In this document: one piece after another, positions 51,102-60,021 of the stretch
Layout: every line of letters begins with the position of its first letter
Numbering within the stretch: the stretch's first letter is position 1
Assembly: GCF_029223285.1 (NCBI RefSeq)
Contig: NZ_JARHUJ010000002.1
Span: forward strand, 124,001-188,000
Source of the DNA: Paraflavitalea sp. CAU 1676
GTDB taxonomy: Bacteria > Bacteroidota > Bacteroidia > Chitinophagales > Chitinophagaceae
Reading direction: 5' to 3'
DNA: 64,000 nucleotides
Made by a program: the position numbers and the translations under genes
The notes under the pieces: generated by a model
What the model was told of the DNA's origin: nothing
Databases searched by the model: none
What the model saw: only the letters and a program-made list of their open reading frames with translations

Positions 51102-51719
51102 ATGACCCGGAAATTGAAGATGTTAATTGGGATTTGTGCCTGCTATTTTTTGATCGTTCATTCGGCTTACTATTGGGAGCGGTACTTCGAAGGCTGGAAT
51201 TTATTGTTCAGCATTGTATTAGGTATTTCATTTTTAGTATTGGGTATAGTATGGTTACGACTGGTGTTTCTTCTTTTTAAAGAACGAATGGCCAATAAGT
51301 CGAGAGTGGTTGTTGTGGCTGTATTAATGGCGGTGCTGGCGTCGGTGTTGTTTATCCGCACTGATCAATTCCTCGACGACCGGGTTGGTGAAGATTGGCT
51401 GGTGGCAGGGCACGAGGGAGCAGCCAATTGTACGAGTAAATATAGGTTCAGGACAAACGGACGGTTTACCGAACTGGGTGTATGTTTTGATATTTCCCGG
51501 AATGCCGGTAACTATACAGTAAAGGGCGATACACTTTTTCTAACCTATGATCATGCGCATCGGCAGAATTACGATTATGCGCTGATACTTCGGGATTCTC
51601 TATTTCATAATAAACTGGACAAGCCAATACTGCTTCTTATGAGCAGGAAGGACACGGGAATACAAGCTCCCTACGGAATTTCTGTGTGGGATACTTTGCA
51701 GCCTCGACCTGCTCCATGA
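51102..51719 (+). CDS. Hypothetical membrane protein (second of the duplicated pair)
   Basis: The protein has 205 residues from the ATG at 51102. Its three hydrophobic helices at about 7-22, 33-60 and 70-88 and its soluble strand-rich C-terminus parallel the preceding gene. Shared landmarks include the GEDWLV/GREWLV step after helix three, FRTNGRFTE versus FKSNNRFTD, and NYTVKGDTLFLTYD versus SYEIKDNELVLEYD. Divergence is high, so the duplication is old. It is co-directional with the FUSC gene that starts 46 bases later. Confidence 0.65.
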   Translation: MTRKLKMLIGICACYFLIVHSAYYWERYFEGWNLLFSIVLGISFLVLGIVWLRLVFLLFKERMANKSRVVVVAVLMAVLASVLFIRTDQFLDDRVGEDWLVAGHEGAANCTSKYRFRTNGRFTELGVCFDISRNAGNYTVKGDTLFLTYDHAHRQNYDYALILRDSLFHNKLDKPILLLMSRKDTGIQAPYGISVWDTLQPRPAP

Positions 51720-51765
51720 TCAAAGCCAACTGTATCGCTGCCTTTTTCCTACCTTTATTCTCTGC

Positions 51766-52851
51766 ATGAATGGAACTATTCAAAAGGCCATCGGGAGGGA
51801 AATTAAGGCGCTGTTTGAGCTGAAGAAAACAGAGAGGCTTTGGCATATACCTGTCCTGGCTTCACTTTGTGTGGGCATACCACTACTGGCCGGACTGTAT
51901 TTCAATAAACTCAACTACGGCATATTGGCCTGTACCGGCGGGCTGGTTATTCTGTATCTGCCTTCGGGTACCGTTGCCTCCCGGATGATCACGCTAATCT
52001 CCTGTTCATTCGGCTTCATGGTGTCACTGGCCATTAGCCTGTGTTTCAGTTTCAATCCCATCGTTTCATCGATTGTTCTTGGGCTCTTTGCTTTTGGCGT
52101 TCACTGGATCAAGCATTACTTTCACATGAAGCCGCCCGGCAGTTTCTTCTTCATCATGATCGCCTCTATTGGCAGTTGCATGAAGTTTGATCTGGAGGCC
52201 ATTCCTACCCGCGTTGGATTAATAGGTATGGGTACTATGTTTGCGTGTATCCTGGCTTTCTTTTACAGTCTTTACATTACCCGCATATATCCTCCAAAAG
52301 AGGAGGCGTCGGTAACCCCTAAGAAATACATGGATGTGGTGGAGTCGGTGATCGTGGGAGGTTTTATGGCGCTATCACTGCTGGTGGGTCATCTCTTCAA
52401 ACTCGATTTTCCTTACTGGCTGCCTATTTCCTGTGCCGCCGTGATGCAGGGCATTACCTTACAGCATGTGTGGCAGAGAAGCTTTCAGCGTATCCTGGGC
52501 ACATTCATTGGGCTCGGGTTGGCGTGGTTATTCCTGCAATTTCATTTAACGCCCCTCCATATCTGCATAGCTATACTGGCGTTGCAATTCATTATCGAAG
52601 TGCTGGTGGTGAGGCATTATGCGCTGGCGGTGGTGTTCATTACCCCCATGACGATCTTCCTCGCGGAGGCCTCGGGTGCGCTGGTGCGCCATCCCAATGA
52701 GTTGATCGTGCTGCGTTTTTGGGATATCACGCTGGGCAGTTTGATCGGCGCCCTCGGTGGATGGATCTTGTACCACGAGCAATTGTACTACCACGCCTCC
52801 CGCCAGATCCGGCGAACGAAGTATATATTCTCCCGTAAGAAAAAGAAGTAG
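51766..52851 (+). CDS. FUSC-family inner-membrane protein (aromatic-acid exporter type)
   Basis: The protein has 361 residues. About ten to twelve hydrophobic helices form two repeats of the fusaric-acid-resistance-like fold: the first around VLASLCVGIPLLAGLYF through ILAFFYSLYI, the second around SVIVGGFMALSLLVGHLF through WDITLGSLIGALGGWILY. The conserved FUSC features LPISCAAVMQ, RILGTFIGLG and FWDITLGSLIGA are present in the second half. Relatives export aromatic acids or related compounds. There is no membrane-fusion or outer-membrane partner gene adjacent, so the substrate is not clear. It ends three bases before the convergent GNAT gene. Confidence 0.88.
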   Translation: MNGTIQKAIGREIKALFELKKTERLWHIPVLASLCVGIPLLAGLYFNKLNYGILACTGGLVILYLPSGTVASRMITLISCSFGFMVSLAISLCFSFNPIVSSIVLGLFAFGVHWIKHYFHMKPPGSFFFIMIASIGSCMKFDLEAIPTRVGLIGMGTMFACILAFFYSLYITRIYPPKEEASVTPKKYMDVVESVIVGGFMALSLLVGHLFKLDFPYWLPISCAAVMQGITLQHVWQRSFQRILGTFIGLGLAWLFLQFHLTPLHICIAILALQFIIEVLVVRHYALAVVFITPMTIFLAEASGALVRHPNELIVLRFWDITLGSLIGALGGWILYHEQLYYHASRQIRRTKYIFSRKKKK

Positions 52852-52854
52852 GTA

Positions 52855-53370
52855 TTACAGAACTTCCGGCCTTCTCCAGTCTTCCCGGCGGATCACCATG
52901 GTGATGGCGGTCCATTGTTTACCATTTACTTTTCGCAATAGTTGCTTATTGGGCACCACCCGAAAGCCTACTTTTTGGTATACATGGATAGCGGTGGTAT
53001 TCCAGTCGAAAACGAGGAGGTGCACGACGGTCCGCTTTAATATATCGAAAGCATAGGCGAGGAGGTGATGGGTGAGCAAAGTGCCGAGACCTTTGCCTCT
53101 TGCCCGGAGGTCACCGATCAGTAGCCGGACGAGATAAGTAGCGCCATCTTCTTTGTGGTAGATCTCCCCATGGCCAACAACATCTTCGGTGGTCGTTTCT
53201 ACAACTTTAAAGACGTGGCGGTTGGGATCGTGCAGGCTTTGGTGCAATTGGTCGGCCGTGAGTGGAAAGGAAAGGGTTGGGCCTCCAAATTGCATTAATG
53301 CATCGGGACTATCGATCCAGGCAATGAGCCGGTCGAAATCAGTTGGGGCAAACTGTTCCAGTTTAATCAT
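52855..53370 (-). CDS. GNAT-family N-acetyltransferase
   Basis: The protein has 171 residues and transfers an acetyl group from acetyl-CoA to an amine. The acetyl-CoA-binding motif A is RLLIGDLRARGKGLGTLLTHHLLAYAF (Arg-x-x-Gly-x-Gly type), preceded by the VVGHGEIYH strand. The pattern NTTAIHVYQKVGFRVV is the usual end of RimJ/RimL-like enzymes. The substrate is unknown. It lies 37 bases after chrA on the same strand, so it may be co-transcribed with it. Confidence 0.9.
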   Translation of the reverse strand: MIKLEQFAPTDFDRLIAWIDSPDALMQFGGPTLSFPLTADQLHQSLHDPNRHVFKVVETTTEDVVGHGEIYHKEDGATYLVRLLIGDLRARGKGLGTLLTHHLLAYAFDILKRTVVHLLVFDWNTTAIHVYQKVGFRVVPNKQLLRKVNGKQWTAITMVIRREDWRRPEVL

Positions 53371-53407
53371 ACAGCAAGGAATAAAGCGGCAAAATACGTA
53401 AACCTAG

Positions 53408-54547
53408 TTATATAAGGGCCAGAAGATATCCGGCCAGTGCCCCGCCCAAAACGATGAAAGCAGTATTGATGGCGGGCCAGCTAAGCAGCACGGCAAATCC
53501 CAGTATGGCAATCAACAGGGTACGCCAGTCTGAAATGGACAATTTACCCATTTCAAGGCAGATGGCGAGGATGAGCGCAACAGATGCGGCATTGACCGTA
53601 TTGAGAAAAGCGGCCATGGCAGGCGACTTCCGCAGATAGGGGATGAGCGGATTCAATAATCCTACAAAGAGGAAAGAGGGCAGGAAAATGCCGATGGTAG
53701 CGGCGATGGCGCCGGATAGGCCACTCAATTGCCAGCCTATAAAAGTTGCGGAGGAGAATACCGGACCAGGGGTAAACTGACCTACAGCGATGGCATCCGT
53801 TAATTGTTGGCGCGTCAACAGGTGGGTGCTCACCAGGTCAGCATCGAGGAGGGCGAATAAAACATATCCGCTTCCGTAGAGAATGGCCCCTGTTTTCAGG
53901 AATATCCAGAACAGCTTCCAATCGAAACCAACAGGCAGGTTCGCACCGATCTGTAACAGCACGAGCGGGAAAAATGCAGTAGCTGAATGGCTGCGTTTTT
54001 TTGCGAGGTGTACAATGATGCCCGCAGCTCCCGCGGCAAACAATAGGATGATCTCATTGATGCCCCAGAGTGCCAGGGCAGCGACGATAATGCCGGTAAT
54101 GATCAACTGAACGGACGAGAATGCTTTTTTACCCAAAGAGATCATGAGGGAAACGATCACGGCAATGATAGCAGGTTTGATGCCATAAATAAACGGAGCA
54201 ACTTCCGGCAGCTGACCATATTGATGGTAGGCCCAGGCAATAATACCTGTGAGAATGACGGCAGGGAAAATAAAGCAACATCCGGCAACGAGCAGACCTT
54301 TCCAGCCGGCGCGCTCCATGCCACAGTGCATGGCCATTTCGGTTGAGTTCGGACCGGGTATGAGGTTAGTAGCGCCCACAAGGTCAAGAAAATACGCTTG
54401 GGTAAACCATTTTCTCTTTTGAACTACTTCCCGCTCCATCATGGCGATGTGGGCAGCTGGGCCGCCAAAGCCAATAAGGCCGAGTTTAAGAAATAGCCTG
54501 GCTACTTCAGCCAACTCACTGCGGTGCTGTTTACCGGATGCGTTCAT
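53408..54547 (-). CDS. chrA: ChrA-family chromate/anion transporter
   Basis: The protein has 379 residues and about 12 transmembrane helices in two CHR domains, the long-chain architecture. Each domain shows part of the family signature: GLIGFGGPAAHIAMMEREVV with DLVGATNLIPGPNSTEMAMHCG in the first, and GYVLFALLDADLV with QFTPGPVFSSATFIGWQ in the second. Members export chromate, though many respond to sulfate or have unknown substrates. No chromate-responsive regulator is adjacent. It probably drives the GNAT gene that follows. Confidence 0.93.
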   Translation of the reverse strand: MNASGKQHRSELAEVARLFLKLGLIGFGGPAAHIAMMEREVVQKRKWFTQAYFLDLVGATNLIPGPNSTEMAMHCGMERAGWKGLLVAGCCFIFPAVILTGIIAWAYHQYGQLPEVAPFIYGIKPAIIAVIVSLMISLGKKAFSSVQLIITGIIVAALALWGINEIILLFAAGAAGIIVHLAKKRSHSATAFFPLVLLQIGANLPVGFDWKLFWIFLKTGAILYGSGYVLFALLDADLVSTHLLTRQQLTDAIAVGQFTPGPVFSSATFIGWQLSGLSGAIAATIGIFLPSFLFVGLLNPLIPYLRKSPAMAAFLNTVNAASVALILAICLEMGKLSISDWRTLLIAILGFAVLLSWPAINTAFIVLGGALAGYLLALI

Positions 54548-54600
54548 ACTACCAAAAATACATTTGAAGATTGATTGAGCGGGCTTTAACTTGGGAAACT

Positions 54601-55050
54601 ATGGCGAAGCAATTAAAGAAGGCATCCACCACACCGGGCAAGACTACGAAGAAGCCAGCTGCCTATGTCACAGTCGATGAATATTTGCAACAGTTGGAAG
54701 GTTCGCTGTTAGAAACATTACAAGTGCTTCGAGAAGTGATCCTCTCTACGGATAAACTGATCGGAGAACAGATCAAGTGGAATTCCCCCGCCTTTTACTA
54801 CACCGGCGCTATGAAGCCTTTCGATCCCAAAGAGTATAAACGTGATATCGCTGTGGTGAATATTTACCGCAAAGAATATGTACTACTTGTGTTCCCTACC
54901 GGTGCACGAATTAATGATACTTCGGGACTGCTGGAAGGCAACTATCCTGATGGTCGTCGAATGGTAAAGATCCAGAGCGTTGATGATCTTAAAACAAAGG
55001 AGAAAGTGCTTCAGCAGGTCATCAAAAAATGGCTGGAGGGGGTGGAGTAG
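54601..55050 (+). CDS. DUF1801-domain protein
   Basis: The protein has 149 residues from the ATG at 54601 (MAKQLKKASTT); an ATG-like start ten codons earlier adds no family sequence. A Lys/Thr-rich N-terminus precedes the YdhG-like DUF1801 fold: VDEYLQQLEGSLLETLQVLREVIL, the IKWNSPAFYYTG segment and the C-terminal IKSVDDLKTKEKVLQQVIKKWLE-like helix. Proteins of this family are small, widespread in soil bacteria and of unknown function. Its last codons overlap the frame of the next short ORF. Confidence 0.85.
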   Translation: MAKQLKKASTTPGKTTKKPAAYVTVDEYLQQLEGSLLETLQVLREVILSTDKLIGEQIKWNSPAFYYTGAMKPFDPKEYKRDIAVVNIYRKEYVLLVFPTGARINDTSGLLEGNYPDGRRMVKIQSVDDLKTKEKVLQQVIKKWLEGVE

Positions 55051-55076
55051 GAGTGTTACAGTCGGTCACAGAGGCC

Positions 55077-55310
55077 ATGTATTTGTCCGCCTTCATTATC
55101 AATTCTGTGTTGCAGGATCGGCTAAGAATGTCCTTTAGCGCTATTAGGTTCAACCAATATTATGATCTTATACCGCTATTTGGATTTTCCCCGGATGTTA
55201 TTGTCTCGGAACGCCTTAAAAAGGCCATTGAGCTATCGAATATAAAAGGCGTGACCATCGAAGAAACACCCTACGAGGTTATAATGCCAGACCTCAAAAT
55301 AAATGTTTAA
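55077..55310 (+). CDS. Short ORF, possible remnant of an immunity-like protein
   Basis: The frame runs from 55029 in one reading, overlapping the previous gene. The ATG at 55077 gives 77 residues (MYLSAFIINSVLQDRLRMSF). The C-terminal segment (LFGFSPDVIVSERLKKAIELSNIKGVTIEETPY) resembles the C-terminus of the Imm11/DUF1629 group, where 'vvSeklkealek.nitGve' is a common ending. That match is from memory and weak. At about 80 residues the ORF is far shorter than a typical Imm11-type protein, so it may be a degraded remnant. Confidence 0.4.
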   Translation: MYLSAFIINSVLQDRLRMSFSAIRFNQYYDLIPLFGFSPDVIVSERLKKAIELSNIKGVTIEETPYEVIMPDLKINV

Positions 55311-55338
55311 AACCGCTATCATCCCTACATACCAAAGT

Positions 55339-55968
55339 TTAGCCTTCCACAAACCGGTAGCTGGCATGTGTGTCATAGTTGATGCCGTGTTTCTTTTTCA
55401 ATTCCTGGATGTAAGCATGTTGTTGTTTAGTGTGCGGACTGGCCACTGCTTCATTGTTGCCCACCACTTCAAACGTATGCAGCAAGGTTTCTTCCATAAG
55501 GCTGTCGATGGTCATATTCTTGTGGGCTGCGAGATCATGCAGTAGTGCGACCAGCCGTTTCTCCAGGCGCAGCGGCACCTCAACCCGTTCGATCTTGACA
55601 GGGTCGCCAAAGGCGGGCAGGTAATGACCAAAGGAAAGCTGATTACCCCAGGGGTCGCGCACGCTGTAGTCGCGCATCGCATATACACGGTCTTCCGGCT
55701 CGATAAATACATCTACATTATTGCTGCGGTGGTACTCATACAATTCATCGGCATTGCTGACGACAAAATAAACCGAGTTGTAGTTGGGCTCGCCAAAGTA
55801 CAGGTGCACCGAAACATCGCCCAGGTTGACGCCCGCGATCTCCGGTGGCTCGCCCATCGTAAAGCCATGGGTAAAACCCAGCTTATTGCAATAATAGTCC
55901 ACGGCTGTATGAATGTCTTTCACCAGCAGCATAGGATGCACGCGTTCGCATTCGATCTTGGGGGGCAT
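55339..55968 (-). CDS. VOC-family (glyoxalase/bleomycin-resistance-like) protein with C-terminal helical extension
   Basis: The protein has 209 residues from the ATG at 55968 (MPPKIECERVHPMLLVKDI). The first about 125 residues are a VOC domain: MLLVKDIHTAVDYYCNKLGF, a VSVHLYFGEP strand, and the closing VRDPWGNQLSFGHYL. The C-terminal about 70 residues (RVEVPLRLEKRLVALLHDLAAHKNMTIDSLMEE) look like a ribbon-helix-helix DNA-binding segment followed by a tail with KKHGINYDTHASY. A VOC domain joined to such a segment could be a ligand-sensing repressor rather than an enzyme. The substrate or ligand is unknown. Confidence 0.82.
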   Translation of the reverse strand: MPPKIECERVHPMLLVKDIHTAVDYYCNKLGFTHGFTMGEPPEIAGVNLGDVSVHLYFGEPNYNSVYFVVSNADELYEYHRSNNVDVFIEPEDRVYAMRDYSVRDPWGNQLSFGHYLPAFGDPVKIERVEVPLRLEKRLVALLHDLAAHKNMTIDSLMEETLLHTFEVVGNNEAVASPHTKQQHAYIQELKKKHGINYDTHASYRFVEG

Positions 55969-56092
55969 AGAACCTGTTTTTCTAAAGTTAGACAATGCCG
56001 CACGATTGAAGGAAGAATATACAATAAACCCCATGATTTATCAATTGAATCGTGGTTATTGATCGGTTACCTTTACCCGGAATCATAACGCC

Positions 56093-56887
56093 ATGAACCT
56101 TACCATTACCCATATAGACACGGCTTGCATACTTCTTGACATCAATGGATTCAGGATACTGACCGACCCTACGCTCGATAAAGCCGGCCATCGTTACCAC
56201 CATGGCTTTGGCGCTGTATCCCGTAAAACCGACGACCCGGCGCTGCCGCCGGTCGACCTGCAGCAGGTTGATCTAATTTTGCTTAGTCATCACCAACACA
56301 AAGATAACCTCGACACCAGGGGCAAGGAATTGCTCGACCGCAGCAAGGCACCCATACTTTCTACTCAGAAAGCTGCCCGGGAGTTGCCACGTGTTACAGG
56401 GCTCGCCAACTGGCAATCAATTGAAATCGACACACCCCGCGTAAAAGGCCTGCGTATTACCGCCACACCGGCTCAACACCACCCGTGGTGGATCCCGGAG
56501 TTTATATCCGGTCCGGTCATCGGCTTTGTAATTGAATACGACGAGCAGCGCAACGGCGTCATTTATATTTCCGGCGATACCGTTTACTTCAATGGAATAG
56601 ATGAGGTGGCGCGACGCTATAACATCGATGTGGCTATTCTCCATGCCGGCGGGGTGCAGTTCCGTTACCTGACCGGCTTCGGCATCTATACTATGAACAG
56701 CAAACACCTGCTGCAAACGATCAAGGCGCTCAATCCAAATAAGATCATTCCCATTCACTACCGGGGCTGGTCGCACTTCAAAGAGAAGGAAGCCACCTTG
56801 CGGCAGACCATACACGGGAGTGCTTACATCAGCGATAAAACCATTTTCCTGCAGTCTGGTGAACCTTTCGTGATTCCGGTCAACTGA
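56093..56887 (+). CDS. MBL-fold metal-dependent hydrolase (UlaG-like)
   Basis: The protein has 264 residues. The metallo-beta-lactamase fold is shown by the opening ITHIDTACILLDINGFRILTDPT and the metal motif LSHHQHKDNLD. Asn replaces the last His of the common HxHxDH, as in several UlaG-like proteins. Further ligands are in TPAQHH, ISGDTVY and IPIHYRGWSHF. There is no signal peptide, so it is probably cytosolic. UlaG-like members include lactonases and phospholipid-hydrolysing enzymes; the substrate here is not predictable. Confidence 0.88.
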   Translation: MNLTITHIDTACILLDINGFRILTDPTLDKAGHRYHHGFGAVSRKTDDPALPPVDLQQVDLILLSHHQHKDNLDTRGKELLDRSKAPILSTQKAARELPRVTGLANWQSIEIDTPRVKGLRITATPAQHHPWWIPEFISGPVIGFVIEYDEQRNGVIYISGDTVYFNGIDEVARRYNIDVAILHAGGVQFRYLTGFGIYTMNSKHLLQTIKALNPNKIIPIHYRGWSHFKEKEATLRQTIHGSAYISDKTIFLQSGEPFVIPVN

Positions 56888-57021
56888 CCGTTGCCGTACG
56901 ATGGGCTGTATCGAAACCGCACAGGCTATAAGATCGATAATATCTACCCGGTTGAAAATGATGCAGGTGGAAATGGGCACCGTGTTTGTGCTGGTAACAG
57001 GCAAAAACCAGCTTTCCTCAT

Positions 57022-57651
57022 ATGAAGTACCTTAATTCATCCTTACCGGCCTACGTTGTTGCACTGATCCTGCTTGCTTCGTTTCAATGCATATCGCCCG
57101 GCGTACAGGCACAAGCTCCGTCTGCCTCTTTTAAACTACCCATTCCTGCGGGCTTTACGACCGAAGAATTTCCCCTGCCTCCCGATTTTGCCCCCACTTT
57201 TACCTTCAAGGGCGTAGAAGAGATCAGGTTTCACCCTGGCTGGGGCGATTCAACCAGTAAGGGCTATTGGAGCTACACCTATCTCTGGTGGCTGGAGGGA
57301 ACACCTGTCATTAACGAGGCAGCTTTAACGTCGAACCTTAAGGCCTACTACGAGGGACTGGTTGGTCGCAATATCACCAGCCGCAAGATACCTGCTGAGA
57401 AGGTAGTGCCTACGGTAGTCTCGATCAAAAAAGCGCAATCAAAGGGCAATGACAAGGCCACCTTTACAGGCACTGTCAGTATGCTTGATTATATGACGCA
57501 GCGGCCCATGGTATTGCATGCCGTGATACACGTAAAAGATGCCGGTAAATTGGGTAAAACAGCCGTCATTATTGAAGTGTCGCCGCAGCAGACAGGTGGA
57601 GACGTGTGGAAGCAGCTTGACGAAGTGCCTGATGGGTTCGCTATAAAATGA
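57022..57651 (+). CDS. Secreted hypothetical protein
   Basis: The protein has 209 residues with a signal peptide (MKYLNSSLPAYVVALILLASFQCISPGVQAQ). The mature chain looks like one beta-rich domain: LPAGFTTEEFPLPPDFAPT-type opening, FTFKGVEEIRFHPGW, YWSYTYLWWLEG, and KLGKTAVIIEVSPQQ near the end. No catalytic motif or family is recognised. It is monocistronic between the MBL-fold gene and a convergent AraC regulator. Confidence 0.65.
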   Translation: MKYLNSSLPAYVVALILLASFQCISPGVQAQAPSASFKLPIPAGFTTEEFPLPPDFAPTFTFKGVEEIRFHPGWGDSTSKGYWSYTYLWWLEGTPVINEAALTSNLKAYYEGLVGRNITSRKIPAEKVVPTVVSIKKAQSKGNDKATFTGTVSMLDYMTQRPMVLHAVIHVKDAGKLGKTAVIIEVSPQQTGGDVWKQLDEVPDGFAIK

Positions 57652-57698
57652 TGCTGAGGTTTAAGTATCCACGGTAATTGCGGCAGTTACATTACTGG

Positions 57699-58517
57699 TC
57701 ACACTTCCCGGTACTCGATCCCTTCGGGCCGGCCTTTGAAGTACTGGCCGGGATGGTAGCCGGAGAATTCTTTGAACTCATGGATGAAGTGCGACTGATC
57801 GTAATAGCCGCACTCGTAAGCTATATCTGTAAGCGACTTGTAATCGCTGCCGTACTGACTGAGCGCCGATTGAAAGCGGATGATCCGAGAATACACCTTG
57901 GGCGTAAAGCCGGCATATTCGGTGAACTTCCGCTCAAACTGCCTTTGCGATAAATTGAATTGAGCAGAAAGCTGTTCAACGGTCTTTAAGGATCTTGCAT
58001 GCACCACCTGTTTTACAGCTGTTTGGATCACCTGCTCTTTTGGCTTTTGTTTGTTGAGTTGCTCCAGCAGAAACTGGCCTAGTATTCGTGCTCGCTGAAG
58101 GTTGTCGCCGGCCATCATGATCTGTTCTTCCAACAGTTTGCCGGGTACGCCCAGGAATTGATCGAGATTGATCATGTGGTTCGTTACATTGGGCGATGCA
58201 TGACCAAATAACTGCGGTATGGCGAAAGGGTAGAGGTAGGCGCCAAATATGCCAAAGCTCTCCTGCGTTACAAACCGCTTGAAGTGGCGCGACTGCGCGT
58301 GGAGTAAAGAGAAGTTATACAACGGACCGGTTTGTTCTTCCTCACCGGGATTATGAAACATACCCTTGTAGTGGAAGACTAACTCTGCACAACCGTCGGC
58401 CATAGCCCGGTATACATACGAAGTGCCGGGCTCCACATCATGCTCAAAGACCCAGAAGGCCCGCACATAGGGTGCCAGCGGTGGAGGTGGAGCAATGGTA
58501 TAATAGCGGGTGCTCAT
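57699..58517 (-). CDS. AraC-family transcriptional regulator
   Basis: The protein has 272 residues. The N-terminal about 155 form a DUF6597-like sensing domain (APPPPLAPYVRAFWVFEHDV, then CAELVFHYKG). The C-terminal about 100 residues are the double helix-turn-helix AraC DNA-binding domain: VEQLSAQFNLSQRQFERKF and SLTDIAYECGYYDQSHFIHEFKEFSGYHP. Targets and inducer are not known. The gene is flanked by the convergent secreted-protein gene and by the lipase gene. Confidence 0.92.
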   Translation of the reverse strand: MSTRYYTIAPPPPLAPYVRAFWVFEHDVEPGTSYVYRAMADGCAELVFHYKGMFHNPGEEEQTGPLYNFSLLHAQSRHFKRFVTQESFGIFGAYLYPFAIPQLFGHASPNVTNHMINLDQFLGVPGKLLEEQIMMAGDNLQRARILGQFLLEQLNKQKPKEQVIQTAVKQVVHARSLKTVEQLSAQFNLSQRQFERKFTEYAGFTPKVYSRIIRFQSALSQYGSDYKSLTDIAYECGYYDQSHFIHEFKEFSGYHPGQYFKGRPEGIEYREV

Positions 58518-58621
58518 ATTACTGCTTCCTAAAGGTAACCTATTTGCGGGCCAATTGCAAGGCGCCTCGAGGCAGAACGGCGCTCGATCTGTAACAGGTT
58601 CATTACCCTTTGTCTACGCAC

Positions 58622-59764
58622 TTATAGATTCTGTCTCAACATCAACTTGTAGTATGCCACCGGCATATGGTGCAGGAATACATTCTTACCGTCTGACACA
58701 AACTCTTTTGCATATTGTTCATCCGGCATCAGGATGACCGGTGCTCCCGCGCGCATATAATTGCTGCCGGGCGCATAATCGGGCTGTTTGAATTGTGGCA
58801 GGAACTTTTTAACCTGTTTGTATACGCCCCTGCCCAGGTATTTCTGAAAACGTTTTTGCGACTTGCGTGTTACACGGTTCATCGAGTTGAAGGAGTGGTT
58901 GAGGTACCAGCGTACCAGCAAGGGTTGCTTTTTGAGTGCCCCGTCAACATTGCCGAAGGGATTAGGCGTATTGAAATCTTGCAATGATTGCAGGCTGAAG
59001 GGCGTTTCGGGTACCCAGTCCTTTGCATTGACCACCGTATAGCTCCAGCCCACCCTTGTAATGAAATCATAATCGTACACATACTGCATATTGCCCGGCT
59101 TAGGAGCTGCACTGCAATACGATTTATACGTAATATCCGCGGGAAGCGCACCTGCTTTTGTTTGGTAATGCAGCCAGGAGCGCAACAGGAACGCGAGGGC
59201 GCCTCCCTGGCTATGGCCTGTAATGATAAATTCTTTGACGCCTTTCTGGTGCCAGCTTTTGATACGTTCTGCAATGCCCGGCGCCATATAGGCGATACCC
59301 AGCAACCAGCCTACATGCACGGTAGCGGCTGCGCTTTCGGCAAGCTGATAATTAAAGGGGGTGCTGTCGTTCAATTGCAGACTACCCGTTGCCGGTACCA
59401 TGGCTGCATAGAAATTCTCCAGCCAGCTTTCGGCAGCTGCCACCGTACCCCGCAGGCTGATGACACCTACACGCTGATCTTTGCGTATCCAGATCTGCCA
59501 TTGGTTCTTTAATCCTATTTCTGCGGAGCGATATTCGAACTGGTATTGCATAGGCGGCGGCGGTTGATCGCCCATGATAGACGAGTCGGCGATATGCCCG
59601 GCAATGCGCAACACTTCGAGGTATTCGCCTTTGTCGAAGCCGGGCTTAAGATAGGTTTGCGCCTGCAACGATGGCGGCAACACGCAAACCAATAAGAAAG
59701 ATAAGAGGGTGGAAAGTGAACGAACATAGAGCAAAGGAGTTGGCTGAACCAGGCATCCCGTCAT
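58622..59764 (-). CDS. Secreted lipase class 3-like protein
   Basis: The protein has 380 residues. The N-terminus contains a signal-peptide-like hydrophobic stretch (SLSTLLSFLLVCVLPPSLQAQ); the ATG at 59764 adds a short leader before it. The alpha/beta-hydrolase fold has the nucleophile elbow GHSQGG, and the class 3 pattern begins VGVISLRGT. A plausible catalytic Asp is in AKDWVPE. A catalytic His is likely in LNHSF or LHHMP, but this is not certain. It probably acts on acylglycerol or related esters in the periplasm or outside. Confidence 0.85.
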   Translation of the reverse strand: MTGCLVQPTPLLYVRSLSTLLSFLLVCVLPPSLQAQTYLKPGFDKGEYLEVLRIAGHIADSSIMGDQPPPPMQYQFEYRSAEIGLKNQWQIWIRKDQRVGVISLRGTVAAAESWLENFYAAMVPATGSLQLNDSTPFNYQLAESAAATVHVGWLLGIAYMAPGIAERIKSWHQKGVKEFIITGHSQGGALAFLLRSWLHYQTKAGALPADITYKSYCSAAPKPGNMQYVYDYDFITRVGWSYTVVNAKDWVPETPFSLQSLQDFNTPNPFGNVDGALKKQPLLVRWYLNHSFNSMNRVTRKSQKRFQKYLGRGVYKQVKKFLPQFKQPDYAPGSNYMRAGAPVILMPDEQYAKEFVSDGKNVFLHHMPVAYYKLMLRQNL

Positions 59765-59836
59765 AACTTGAATGTTTGTATAAATCTACCCTATAATCGA
59801 TAATTGCGCGCGATCAAGGAAAAAAATAAAAGTTGG

Positions 59837-59870
59837 ATTAATGTATTGATTAATGTAAATTAGTAGTAGA
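59837..59870. repeat. Two to three ATTAATGT-like repeats (possible array C)
   Basis: ATTAATGTATTG starts at 59837 and ATTAATGTAAAT at 59849, exactly 12 bases apart. ATTAGTAGTAGA at 59859 may be a third, shifted copy. The ATTAATG core matches arrays A and B, but the CCC half is missing, so the relation is weaker. It is 73 bases upstream of the lipase start codon on the minus strand. Confidence 0.5.
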
Positions 59871-60021
59871 TAATTCTTCCAGTTATACATAACCACGTAA
59901 CCTCCTCTCTCAAAATCCACTGTTGTTTTAACCATTATCTGTCTTCATCCTACTGCTGCCGAGACGGCATCCAATTTTCTCCTATTTATCAGTAATACCA
60001 CTTAGTCGCATGTTTCTCCAT

